A stretch of DNA of 64,000 nucleotides, from NCBI RefSeq assembly GCF_008757455.1, contig NZ_VCMV01000013.1:571237-635236 (forward strand), in the 5' to 3' direction. Below the pieces are notes generated by a model, which saw nothing but the letters and a program-made list of their open reading frames with translations, had not been told where the DNA came from and made no database searches. Each line of letters begins with the position of its first letter. Positions within the stretch are counted from its first letter, which is position 1. A program made the position numbers and the translations under genes. This document shows positions 43,807 to 52,267 of the stretch, piece after piece. The stretch is from Microvirga brassicacearum (lineage in GTDB: Bacteria > Pseudomonadota > Alphaproteobacteria > Rhizobiales > Beijerinckiaceae).

Positions 43807-45051
43807 ATGCCGGTCAACGCCGATCGCCTGTGGCGTCGGATCGAGGCGCTGTCGCGGATCACCGATCCCGATCGTCCGTGGACAAGACGCTCCTTCTCGC
43901 CTCGGTTTCTTGAGGGTCGCCGTTGGCTCGAAGCCGAGTTTCGCGCATCGGGTCTGGAGACGAGCATCGATGCAGGTGGCAACCTCCTCGGTCGCCTCCC
44001 GGGCATCGTTCCCGATCTGAAGCCGATCGTGATCGGATCTCATTCGGATACGGTCCCTTCGGGCGGACGGTACGATGGTATTCTCGGCGTGCTGGCCGGC
44101 CTGGAAGTAGCGCAAGGGTTGGTCGAACGGGGTGTCGGCCTTCGTCATTCGCTGGAGGTCTATGATTTCCTCGCAGAGGAGCCGAGCGAGTTCGGTCTTT
44201 CGTGCATCGGCAGCCGCGCCCTCGCCGGTGCGCTGTCGCCGGAAATGCTGGAGCTCAAGCGTCCCGACGGAATGTCGCTCCGAGACGGGTTGCGCTTTGT
44301 GGGCGGGCGTCCGGAGGAACTTTCCTCGGCGAGACGCCAGCCGGGCGACATCGCAGCTTACGTGGAGCTCCACATCGAGCAGGGACGGGTTCTTGAAAGC
44401 GAGGGCGCAGCCATCGGCATCGTCACGGACATCGTCGGTATCAGGCGCGAGCGCATCACCATCACGGGACGGGCCGATCATGCCGGCGCGACGCCGATGG
44501 CGCTGCGCGCCGATGCGCTGGTCGGCGCAGCTCGCCTGATCGAGGAAGTGCATGCGAGGGCTCTGAGATTGTCAGGCGGCGAGAAGCCTCTCGTGGCCAC
44601 GATCGGCAACATCAATGTCACGCCGAACGCGGCAAACGCCGTTCCGGGCGAGGTCGAGATGATCCTCGAAGTCCGTTCCGGCGATGAAGGCGTCTTTTCG
44701 ACCTTCGGTGACGAAGTGGTGAGCGGTCTGAGGTCCCACCTCGCGGATCTCCGGCTGAGCGTGCGCTCCGAACTGATCAGTCATGTACCGCCAACGCCAT
44801 GCGCACAGGCAATCCGAGGGGCCATTGGAAAGGCAGCGGCGGACCTTCGTCTGTCTTTCCGCGATCTGCCGAGTGGCGCGGGACATGACGGCATGTTTGT
44901 CGCCAGAACAGGTCCGATCGGCATGATCTTCGTTCCCTGTCTCGATGGTCGCAGTCACGCACCGGAGGAATCGATCGAGCCGAGCCAAGCCGCGGACGGT
45001 GCTCGTGTGCTGGCGGAAACCGTGCGCCACCTCGATATGGTTGTGGAGTAG
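43807..45051 (+). CDS. N-carbamoyl-L-amino acid / allantoate amidohydrolase (M20)
   Basis: The 414-residue hydrolase removes a carbamoyl group from N-carbamoyl amino acids or ureidoglycine-like acids, giving CO2 and ammonia. Metal ligands are His79 in GSHSDTVPSGGRYDG with Asp90, the pair Glu124-Glu125 in FLAEEPSEFG, His189 in VELHIEQG and the late His in GRSHAPEE. E-P-S-E-F-G (usual E-E-x-x-R-F) and LHIEQGRVLE mark the HyuC/AllC branch. Lid-domain residues that grip the substrate acid (GRADHAGATPMALRADAL) are present. GTG 43792 overlaps the previous stop (GTGA); ATG 43807 has GAGG before it and is taken as start. Confidence 0.93.
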   Translation: MPVNADRLWRRIEALSRITDPDRPWTRRSFSPRFLEGRRWLEAEFRASGLETSIDAGGNLLGRLPGIVPDLKPIVIGSHSDTVPSGGRYDGILGVLAGLEVAQGLVERGVGLRHSLEVYDFLAEEPSEFGLSCIGSRALAGALSPEMLELKRPDGMSLRDGLRFVGGRPEELSSARRQPGDIAAYVELHIEQGRVLESEGAAIGIVTDIVGIRRERITITGRADHAGATPMALRADALVGAARLIEEVHARALRLSGGEKPLVATIGNINVTPNAANAVPGEVEMILEVRSGDEGVFSTFGDEVVSGLRSHLADLRLSVRSELISHVPPTPCAQAIRGAIGKAAADLRLSFRDLPSGAGHDGMFVARTGPIGMIFVPCLDGRSHAPEESIEPSQAADGARVLAETVRHLDMVVE

Positions 45052-45054
45052 ACC

Positions 45055-45723
45055 ATGGACTGGGTGACAAGCGAACTATCGGAGAGGAACCTTTATAAGC
45101 TCCTCGTGAACACGGTGCTGCCCCGGCCGATCGCGCTGGTCACGACGGTGGATGCGAACGGCCACGCCAATGCTGCGCCGTTCAGCTTCTTCAACGTATT
45201 CAGCCACGCGCCGCCGCTGGTCGTTCTGGGCATCGAAGGACGGTCGCCAGCAGAGTCTCCGCTGAAGGACACCATGCGGAACATTCGCGCGACCGGAACC
45301 TTCGTGGTCAATCTTGTCGATCGCGCGCTTGTGGAAGCGATGAATGTCTGCGCCATCGACTTCCCGGCTGAGATGGATGAGTTCGCGGCTGCCGGCCTCA
45401 CATCGCTGCCGAGTCAGCAGGTCGCAGCGCCTCGCATCGCATCGTCGCCGGTGCAGCTTGAATGCCGAGAGACCGTCTCGCTCTCGCTCGGAACCCGCAA
45501 CCGCAACCTGGTGGTAGGTGAAATCGTTCATTTGCACATCCGCGATGGGCTTGTGGACGATCAGTTTCATGTCGATGTCGATGGGCTGGACCTTGTGGCA
45601 CGGCTGCACGGGGCGGACTGGTACACGACGACGCGGGACCGTTTCCAGGTGCCGCGTCAGACCTTCGACAAGTGGCGCTCGCAACAAGCGACACAGTCAA
45701 TCGCGGATACAGGTGAAGCATGA
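45055..45723 (+). CDS. Flavin reductase-like FMN-binding protein
   Basis: A 222-residue flavoprotein with the split-barrel FMN fold: RPIALVTTVDANGHANAAPF (24-43), FFNVFSHAPPLVVLGIEGRS and DTMRNIRATGTFVVNLVDRA are the conserved phosphate and isoalloxazine contacts of the DIM6/NTAB and RutF-like flavin reductases. Such proteins reduce FMN with NAD(P)H for a partner monooxygenase, or act on small substrates directly. No flavin monooxygenase gene is close by, so either it works with the enzymes here or its partner is elsewhere. It starts three bases after the N-carbamoylase stop and overlaps the racemase start by four bases. Confidence 0.9.
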   Translation: MDWVTSELSERNLYKLLVNTVLPRPIALVTTVDANGHANAAPFSFFNVFSHAPPLVVLGIEGRSPAESPLKDTMRNIRATGTFVVNLVDRALVEAMNVCAIDFPAEMDEFAAAGLTSLPSQQVAAPRIASSPVQLECRETVSLSLGTRNRNLVVGEIVHLHIRDGLVDDQFHVDVDGLDLVARLHGADWYTTTRDRFQVPRQTFDKWRSQQATQSIADTGEA

Positions 45724-46409
45724 GCAAAACGATCTACGTCATCAACCCGAATTCGACTGAGTCGATAACGGCCGGCATCGACGCCGCGGTCACGCCGCTG
45801 CGTTCGGCGGACGGCCCCCCCATCGCGTGCGTGACATTGGCGGATGGTCCGCCCGGAATCCAATCGCAACGCGACGTGGATGGCATTGTGGCGCCGTTGT
45901 TGAAGCGGGCTGCCGCGCTCGAAGATGATGCGGCGGCCTTTGTCATCGCGTGCTTTTCCGATCCGGGCATGTATCCGTTGCGTGAGCAGAGCAACCGCCC
46001 GGTGCTGGGGATCGCGGAATGTGGCGTGCTCACGGCGCTGACACTCGGTCAGCGGTTTGGTGTCATCGCCATTTTGCCGACATCGATCCCGAGACACCTT
46101 CGGTATTTCGGCGCCATGGGCGTCAACGACCGCTTCGCCGCCGACCTCTCGGTCGGACTGGGAGTGACCGAACTTGCCGATGGCGAGCGGACACTGGCGC
46201 GCATGATCGATGTGGGGCGCATCCTCCGGGATGTTCACGGGGCCGACGTCGTGGTGATGGGATGCGCCGGAATGGCGCGGTTCCGCGCACCGCTCGAGCG
46301 AGAGCTGGGAATCCCCGTGGTCGAGCCGACCCAGGCGGCCGTCACGATGGCAATCGGCCGGGTGCGGCTCGGCTGGGGTGGCCGGCCACTGGGCGGAGGA
46401 TTATCGTGA
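45720..46409 (+). CDS. Hydantoin racemase / Asp-Glu racemase family protein
   Basis: The 229-residue protein starts MSKTIYVINPNSTESITAGI, characteristic of hydantoin racemase (HyuE). The two catalytic cysteines stand in AFVIACFSDPGMYPLRE (Cys78) and VVVMGCAGMARFRAPLE (Cys182), close to Cys76 and Cys181 of the studied enzymes. Hydantoin racemases interconvert D- and L-5-substituted hydantoins so that stereospecific hydantoinases and carbamoylases can use both. Start overlaps the flavin reductase stop (ATGA) and the stop overlaps the FAD oxidase start (GTGA). Confidence 0.92.
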   Translation: MSKTIYVINPNSTESITAGIDAAVTPLRSADGPPIACVTLADGPPGIQSQRDVDGIVAPLLKRAAALEDDAAAFVIACFSDPGMYPLREQSNRPVLGIAECGVLTALTLGQRFGVIAILPTSIPRHLRYFGAMGVNDRFAADLSVGLGVTELADGERTLARMIDVGRILRDVHGADVVVMGCAGMARFRAPLERELGIPVVEPTQAAVTMAIGRVRLGWGGRPLGGGLS

Positions 46410-47830
46410 CCACGCTTGTGGCACGACTTGCTGCGATCGTCGGCGAAAAGAATGTGCTGGTCGATGAAGCGGCGAAGGCTCCGTTCCTCCAGGATTGGCT
46501 CGGCAAATATCGCGGCGCGGCCGCGGCCGTGGTGCGACCCGGCGGGACGGACGAGGTCGCGTCGGTTTTGGCGGCCTGTCGCGAGGCCGGAATTTCGGTC
46601 GTTCCTCAGGGCGGCAACACGAGCATGTCAGGAGGGGCGACGCCCGATCCGGCCGGCAGAGCCATCGTGCTCTCTCTCACGCGCATGAACCGAATTCGCG
46701 ATGTCGATCCGGTTGGAAACACGATGACGGTCGACGCCGGCGTGGTCCTTGCTGCCGTCCAGGAGGCGGCCAAGGCCGCGGGACGTTTTTTTCCGCTCAG
46801 TCTCGGTGCGGAAGGAAGCTGCACGATCGGCGGCAATCTCGCAACAAATGCCGGCGGCGTTGCAGTGCTGCGCTACGGGACAATGCGAGAGCTAACGCTG
46901 GGTCTCGAGGTCGCTTTCGCCGATGGCCGCGTCTGGGACGGCCTCAAGGCTCTGCGCAAGGACAATACCGGATACTCGCTTCGCGATCTCTTCGTCGGTT
47001 CAGAAGGCACGCTCGGGATCATTACCGGGGCGGTGTTGAAATTGTTTCCAGAACCAAAGGCTCGTGCCACCGCTTTTGTCTCGCTGCGCGATACGAGCGC
47101 GGCGTTGTCGCTTCTGGCGCGGGTCCGCGAACGCTGCGGTGACCGGCTGACAGCATTTGAATTTATCACGGGGGATTGCCTGACTTTGGTGCTGCGGCAC
47201 GTGGGTGATGTACGTTTGCCTTTTACCCAAGTCCCGCCCGCTGCCGTGCTGGTCGAGCTTTCAGACTCGGATGACGATTCAGCGCTTGGCGCAAGGCTCG
47301 AGGCGTCCCTCGTCGACGCCGCGGAAGCGGAGATCATCCTCGATGCAGCCATCGCCCAGGGGGCGACGCAAGCCCGATCCTTCTGGCGCCTGCGCGAAGG
47401 CATCTCGGAAGCGCTCGTGCGAGAGGGTAGAGCCGCCAAGCACGATGTTTCAGTACCGGTGGCACAAATGGCGGACTTCATCGTGGCTGCGGACGCGGCC
47501 GTGGCTGCCGCCGCGCCCGGGGTTAGGCCCATCATGTTCGGCCATCTCGGCGACGGCAATCTGCATTATAACTTGCTGAAAGCCGAGAACACGAACGATG
47601 CCGATTTTGCCGCGGTCGCTCCCGTTCTGACTCGCATCGTTCACGACGAGACCGCGCGTTGCCGCGGCTCGATCAGTGCAGAGCATGGGATTGGCCAGCT
47701 TCGCGTCGCGGATATGTCCCGCTACAAAGCGCCGATTGAACTTGAGCTGATGAATGCCCTGAAGGCGGTGTTCGATCCGACCGGTCTTCTCAACCCGGGC
47801 AAGCTCTTGCCCGATATGTCGAACCATTGA
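46406..47830 (+). CDS. FAD-binding oxidase of the GlcD/D-2-hydroxyglutarate dehydrogenase type
   Basis: A 474-residue VAO-fold flavoprotein. FAD contacts are VVPQGGNTSMSGGATPD, LGAEGSCTIGGNLATNAGGV, VLRYGTMRELTLGLEVAFAD and GSEGTLGIITGAVLKLFPEP. The C-terminal FMFGHLGDGNLHYNLL-type segment (IMFGHLGDGNLHYN) holds the metal/substrate His pair, and ISAEHGIGQLRVADM follows. Relatives oxidise D-2-hydroxy acids such as D-lactate, D-glycerate or D-2-hydroxyglutarate. GGCGGAGGA precedes the GTG start, which overlaps the racemase stop (GTGA). Here it may oxidise a 2-hydroxy acid formed from the ring substrate. Confidence 0.93.
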   Translation: MTTLVARLAAIVGEKNVLVDEAAKAPFLQDWLGKYRGAAAAVVRPGGTDEVASVLAACREAGISVVPQGGNTSMSGGATPDPAGRAIVLSLTRMNRIRDVDPVGNTMTVDAGVVLAAVQEAAKAAGRFFPLSLGAEGSCTIGGNLATNAGGVAVLRYGTMRELTLGLEVAFADGRVWDGLKALRKDNTGYSLRDLFVGSEGTLGIITGAVLKLFPEPKARATAFVSLRDTSAALSLLARVRERCGDRLTAFEFITGDCLTLVLRHVGDVRLPFTQVPPAAVLVELSDSDDDSALGARLEASLVDAAEAEIILDAAIAQGATQARSFWRLREGISEALVREGRAAKHDVSVPVAQMADFIVAADAAVAAAAPGVRPIMFGHLGDGNLHYNLLKAENTNDADFAAVAPVLTRIVHDETARCRGSISAEHGIGQLRVADMSRYKAPIELELMNALKAVFDPTGLLNPGKLLPDMSNH

Positions 47831-47838
47831 GGAATTCC

Positions 47839-48768
47839 ATGACTTTGCTGAACGAACAGGCCGCCGGTGTCTACGTGATTGCTGTAACGCCGTTTACGGA
47901 CGAGGGCGCATTGGATCTCCAGAGCACCGATCGCATGGTGGATTTCTATCTTGAAAAGGGGGCGACGGGTCTGACCGTTCTCGGCATGATGGGAGAAGCG
48001 ACCAAGCTCACCGCCGCGGAATCGAGCACTTTCGTGAAGCGCGTCCTGGCACGCGTTGCCGGCCGCGTCCCGGTCGTCGTCGGCGTCTCGGCGTCCGGCT
48101 TTGCGCCCATGCGTGAATTGAGTGAGAGCGTCATGGGCGAAGGCGCAGCGGGGGTCATGGTGGCTCCTCCAGGACATCTGCGGACCGACGACCAGATCTA
48201 CGGCTATTATGAAATGGTGGCGGAAACGCTCGGCAAAACACCGTTCGTGCTGCAGGATTTTCCGCTGGTCACCAACGTCCAGATCTCGGCTGCCGTCATC
48301 CTGCGGATCATCAAGACGTTGCCCACCTGCGTGATGCTCAAGCACGAGGACTGGCCAGGATTGTCCAAGATTTCCACCTTGCGACAAGCGAGCGAGACGG
48401 GTGAAGGGCGGCGTATTTCCATTCTTGTCGGCAATGGCGGCATGTTTCTGCCGGAAGAAATGGGACGCGGTGCGGACGGCGCGATGACCGGTTTCGCCTA
48501 TCCCGAGATGATGGTCGATGTCACAAAGGCCTATGCGGCCGGAAATATCGAACGCGCGCATGATTTGTTCGACGCCTATCTGCCGCTCGCCCGCTACGAG
48601 CAGCAGCCGGGACTCGGTCTGACGATCCGTAAATACACTCTCGCCAAACGAGGCGCGATCGCCTCAGGTGCCCTACGCAAGCCGGGTGCCAAACTGTCCG
48701 GCGCCGATATCGCCGATATCGAGCGTCTCGTCGCCCGTCAAACGCGCAGGCTGCAGGCGGTCAGCTGA
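47839..48768 (+). CDS. DapA-like lyase/aldolase (DHDPS family)
   Basis: The 309-residue protein is a class I (Schiff-base) aldolase of the dihydrodipicolinate synthase/N-acetylneuraminate lyase family. The Schiff-base Lys168 is in TCVMLKHEDWPGL. GMMGEATKLT replaces the usual G-T-T-G-E-x-x-x-L, and the segment that normally reads Y-N-x-P is VLQDFPLVTN, so the catalytic Tyr of true DapA is absent. It is therefore not lysine biosynthesis. GAGGA precedes the ATG at 47839, eight bases after the oxidase stop. It probably cleaves or condenses a 2-oxo acid made upstream in the pathway. Confidence 0.9.
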   Translation: MTLLNEQAAGVYVIAVTPFTDEGALDLQSTDRMVDFYLEKGATGLTVLGMMGEATKLTAAESSTFVKRVLARVAGRVPVVVGVSASGFAPMRELSESVMGEGAAGVMVAPPGHLRTDDQIYGYYEMVAETLGKTPFVLQDFPLVTNVQISAAVILRIIKTLPTCVMLKHEDWPGLSKISTLRQASETGEGRRISILVGNGGMFLPEEMGRGADGAMTGFAYPEMMVDVTKAYAAGNIERAHDLFDAYLPLARYEQQPGLGLTIRKYTLAKRGAIASGALRKPGAKLSGADIADIERLVARQTRRLQAVS

Positions 48769-48836
48769 AGGATCCCGGTCTAGGCGCCAAGCACGCTCTC
48801 GTTGTTGGTGCAAGTGCCGGTCCGGCGGTTATCAAG

Positions 48837-49664
48837 TTACCGTGACATGGCCGTTGGGGGCATGAGGTCGGCGACAGGCGATCGTTTCCCGTCGTCGACA
48901 TGAACGGTGACATTGGCGGCTTGCAACTTGCTCGCGAGAGCTCCGCTTGGAGCGCGATCGGTCACGATGTCCGACAATGTGTCCAATGGGCAGACGAGTT
49001 CCAGATGGCGGCGGTTGAACTTTGCCGCGTCCAGGAGAAGCACCCCTCGTTCCGCTCGTTCGAGCATCGTTCTTTTGATCCAGCAGGCTTGAGTCTCGAC
49101 GTCGGTGGGCCCTTCGACGGTCAACCCGCTTGCCCCGATAAACGCGATATCGGCGTAGAAGCGCTGCAGAAACGCGCATGTCTCGGAGCCATACACGCCC
49201 CGCTCGCGCGAGGAAAAATCCCCCGGGCAGAAAACCACCCGCACATTATTCTGCTGGACCAAGGCGTTGGCGACCGCGAAGCAGTTGGTGATCACCGTAA
49301 TCCGTTCCGCGCCCTGTGCCAACGCATGAGCGAAGCGGGCCGTCGTTGAGCCCGAATCGATCATCAAGACATCGCCCGGCTTGACGAGCGCGAGCCCCGC
49401 GCGGGCAATGGCATCGCGCTCTTCCACCGCAAGAGTGTCACGATCCTGGAATTTCGGCTGGAGACCAAGCTGGCGTCCAGCCGCGCCACCATAGGTGCGG
49501 CTGACGAGGCCACGATGAGTCAGCTCCTCGATATCGCGTCTGACAGTCTCTGCGGAAACGCCGAGGCGGCGAGCAAGGTCGGAAGTCCGAACAGCAGGGG
49601 TCATGCCGAGCTCGGCGACGATTAATCTCTGGCGCGTGACCTTCTTGCCCTCAGACAGCGACAC
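48837..49664 (-). CDS. DeoR-family regulator (GlpR-like)
   Basis: A 275-residue repressor. The DeoR helix-turn-helix reads VTRQRLIVAELGMTPAVRTS then LARRLGVSAETVRRDIEELT and GLVSRTYGGA. The effector half is an ISOCOT-type domain with LMIDSGSTTARFAHAL (phosphosugar-binding loop), VITNCFAVANAL, CPGDFSSRERGVYG and FNRRHLELVCPL. The GTG at 49664 is chosen because GGAGGG lies eight bases upstream; a longer frame opens at 49742. It is divergent from the Ugp-type importer and is the likely controller of it, with a phosphorylated sugar or polyol as effector. Confidence 0.92.
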   Translation of the reverse strand: MSLSEGKKVTRQRLIVAELGMTPAVRTSDLARRLGVSAETVRRDIEELTHRGLVSRTYGGAAGRQLGLQPKFQDRDTLAVEERDAIARAGLALVKPGDVLMIDSGSTTARFAHALAQGAERITVITNCFAVANALVQQNNVRVVFCPGDFSSRERGVYGSETCAFLQRFYADIAFIGASGLTVEGPTDVETQACWIKRTMLERAERGVLLLDAAKFNRRHLELVCPLDTLSDIVTDRAPSGALASKLQAANVTVHVDDGKRSPVADLMPPTAMSR

Positions 49665-49838
49665 CTCACACCCTCCACGACAAGCATTGTAGAAGCCACA
49701 GTAGATCTGGGACATTCCACATAAGTATGCTTGATCTCCCACATTCTGTCTTCTAGGTTTCGGGAGAACGCCTAAGCTCTCTCAAGCGGAATCTGCTGAA
49801 GTTTCAAACTGCGCCTGTGATTTCAAAGGTTCGCGTCG

Positions 49839-50837
49839 ATGTCTGAAATTGTCGTCAATGCCGTCTCCAAATCCTGGGGCGGAGTGGGTGGGGTGGACCG
49901 CGTCAGCTTCAAGGCCGAGGCAGGGACGTTGCTGGTTCTGTTGGGGCCATCAGGATGCGGCAAATCCACGACACTGCGTCTCATAGCGGGGTTGGAGGAG
50001 ATTGAATCTGGACACATCACGATCGGTGGACGCGATGTCACGCATCTCTCGCCGGCTGAACGCCGCATCTCGATGGTGTTTCAATCCTATGCGCTGTTTC
50101 CTCATCTGAGTGTCGCCGAGAACATCATCTTTGGACTGAAGGTTCGGCGTGTCGGACGCGCCGAGCGCGACGAACGGCTGAAAAAAGTGGCCGACATCGT
50201 GGGCCTTAGCCAACTTCTCGATCGGAAACCATCCCAACTCTCGGGCGGCCAGCGGCAGCGCGTGGCCCTCGGCCGAGCGATCATCGCGGAAGCCGCCGTC
50301 TGTTTGATGGATGAGCCCCTTTCAAACCTCGATGCGAAACTGCGCCACGAGATGCGGACGGAGATCCGCAGCCTGCAGCAGCGCCTCGGCATGACCATGG
50401 TCTACGTCACGCATGATCAGACAGAAGCGATGACCATGGCCGACCGGGTTATCCTGATGCGGGACGGCCAAATCGAGCAGAACGGGGCGCCGCACGAGCT
50501 CTATAATCAACCAGCGAGCGACTTTGCAGCACGCTTCATCGGCACGCCGCCGATGAACATCATCTCCTGGCGCGACGACACATCGCTCGGTGTTCGTCCC
50601 GAACATATCACGCTTGATGATCACGACGGGGTGTCGGCAACGATCAAGGCGGTTGAATACCTTGGTGCCGACAGCATTATCATTTGCGATGTGAAGGGCG
50701 AGACCGTCGCTGTCCGGCAGTCGGGATACTGCTCGGTGACAACTGGCACCAAGGTCAATCTCGGCTGGCAAAACCGTCACGTACATCTGTTTGAGAAGAA
50801 CAGCGGAAAGCGTCGTGAAGGGGGTTTGCCTCAATAG
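49839..50837 (+). CDS. Ugp/Mal-type ABC importer ATPase (UgpC-like)
   Basis: The 332-residue ATPase has Walker A GPSGCGKST (36-44), Q-loop MVFQSYALFPHLSVAENIIF, signature LSGGQRQRVALGRA and Walker B CLMDEPLSNLDAKLR, followed by a C-terminal regulatory OB/TOBE part (LGVRPEHITL). The pattern is that of the carbohydrate class 1 importers UgpC/MalK. It comes first in the cluster, before binding protein and permeases, which is less usual than last. 174 bases separate it from the divergent DeoR gene. Confidence 0.93.
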   Translation: MSEIVVNAVSKSWGGVGGVDRVSFKAEAGTLLVLLGPSGCGKSTTLRLIAGLEEIESGHITIGGRDVTHLSPAERRISMVFQSYALFPHLSVAENIIFGLKVRRVGRAERDERLKKVADIVGLSQLLDRKPSQLSGGQRQRVALGRAIIAEAAVCLMDEPLSNLDAKLRHEMRTEIRSLQQRLGMTMVYVTHDQTEAMTMADRVILMRDGQIEQNGAPHELYNQPASDFAARFIGTPPMNIISWRDDTSLGVRPEHITLDDHDGVSATIKAVEYLGADSIIICDVKGETVAVRQSGYCSVTTGTKVNLGWQNRHVHLFEKNSGKRREGGLPQ

Positions 50838-50913
50838 ACGTTTTCTTCTGCAAAGAAACGTTCCGGCTCCCGCCGCGAGCGTACGGCTTCCAAACTCCAG
50901 GGAGGGGAAAAAC

Positions 50914-52197
50914 ATGAAGTTCAAGACAAAGGCACTGATCACCGCCGGATTCATAACGGTAGCGGGCTTTGGCGCAAGCATGGCTCAAGCCGTCGATCTC
51001 ACCATGTACTATCCTGTCGCCGTCGGCGGCCCGGTCACGAAGGTGATCGACGACATGGTCCAGCGGTTTCAGAAGGAAAACCCGGATATCAAGGTCGATG
51101 CGGTTTATGCGGGTAACTACACCGACACCATGACGAAGGCGATGACCGCCATGAAGGGCGGGCAACCACCGCAATTGTCGGTTCTGTTCTCGACTGATTT
51201 GTTCACACTCATTGACGAGAAGGCCATCGTACCGATTGATGATCTCGCCGGCGCAGACGGCAAGGCGTGGCTCGACAGCCTCTACCCCGCCTTCATGGAG
51301 AACGGACGCATCGATGGTAAGACGTGGAGCGTTCCGTTCCAACGCTCCACCATCGTCCTGTACTACAATAAGGACGCTTTCAAGGATGCCGGCCTCGACC
51401 CAGAAAAGCCGCCGGCAACCTGGGCCGAGATGGCCGAAATGTCGAAGAAACTGGTGAAGAAGGACGCGTCCGGAAACGTCACGCGCTGGGGTGTCGAAAT
51501 CCCCTCGACCGGCTACGGCTATTGGATGCTGCAGGCACTCGCCATCGAGAATGGCCAGAAGCTCATGAACGAGTCCGGCACCAAGGTTTTCTTCAACGAG
51601 AAGAAAACAGTCGAAGCCCTGCAATACTGGGTGGATATGTCCCGCAAAGAAAATGTGATGCCGACAGGCGCTATCGAGTGGGGCACGCTGCGCGCAGACT
51701 TCCTTGAAGGCAAGACCGCCATGATGTGGCACACCACGGGCAATCTGACCGCGGTGAAGGATGCGGCGAAGTTCAACTTCGGCGTCGCCATGCTGCCTGC
51801 GAAAGAGCAGCGCGGCTCGCCGACCGGCGGTGGGAACTTCTATGTCTTCAAGAGTTCGTCGCCGGAGCAGCAACTGGCCTCCGTGAAGTTCATTCGCTGG
51901 ATGACGGCTCCCGAGCGCGCGGCGGAATGGAGCATCAAGACCGGCTATGTGGCCGTTACCCCGGCTGCCTACGAGACCGAGACGATGAAGTCCTACGTGA
52001 AGGACTTTCCCCAGGCCATCGTCGCACGCGACCAGCTCAAACACGCAGTGGCAGAGCTGTCGGTGCATGACAACGGACGCATCTACAAGATCGTCAACGA
52101 TGCCGTGCAGGCGGCGGTGACCGGCACGCAGACTCCACAGGAAGCTCTCGACAGCGCGCAGAAGCAATCCGAGCGAATCCTCAGCCGCTACAAGTAA
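50914..52197 (+). CDS. Periplasmic solute-binding protein, family 1 (UgpB-like)
   Basis: The 427-residue protein has a signal peptide (MKFKTKALITAGFITVAGFG, cut after AQA). It has the family 1 fold: VQRFQKENPDIKVDAVYAGN, NGRIDGKTWSVPFQRSTIVL YYNKDAF-like pattern and PTGGGNFYVFKSSSPEQQLA. These binders take disaccharides, polyols or glycerol-phosphate esters. GGAGGGG precedes the ATG. The ligand cannot be named. Confidence 0.93.
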   Translation: MKFKTKALITAGFITVAGFGASMAQAVDLTMYYPVAVGGPVTKVIDDMVQRFQKENPDIKVDAVYAGNYTDTMTKAMTAMKGGQPPQLSVLFSTDLFTLIDEKAIVPIDDLAGADGKAWLDSLYPAFMENGRIDGKTWSVPFQRSTIVLYYNKDAFKDAGLDPEKPPATWAEMAEMSKKLVKKDASGNVTRWGVEIPSTGYGYWMLQALAIENGQKLMNESGTKVFFNEKKTVEALQYWVDMSRKENVMPTGAIEWGTLRADFLEGKTAMMWHTTGNLTAVKDAAKFNFGVAMLPAKEQRGSPTGGGNFYVFKSSSPEQQLASVKFIRWMTAPERAAEWSIKTGYVAVTPAAYETETMKSYVKDFPQAIVARDQLKHAVAELSVHDNGRIYKIVNDAVQAAVTGTQTPQEALDSAQKQSERILSRYK

Positions 52198-52267
52198 GAT
52201 TACCGAACCAGGTGCCGCGGCGGTTCTCCCGCCGCGGCACCTGCCTGGCACCAAGCGGGAGAGTTTC

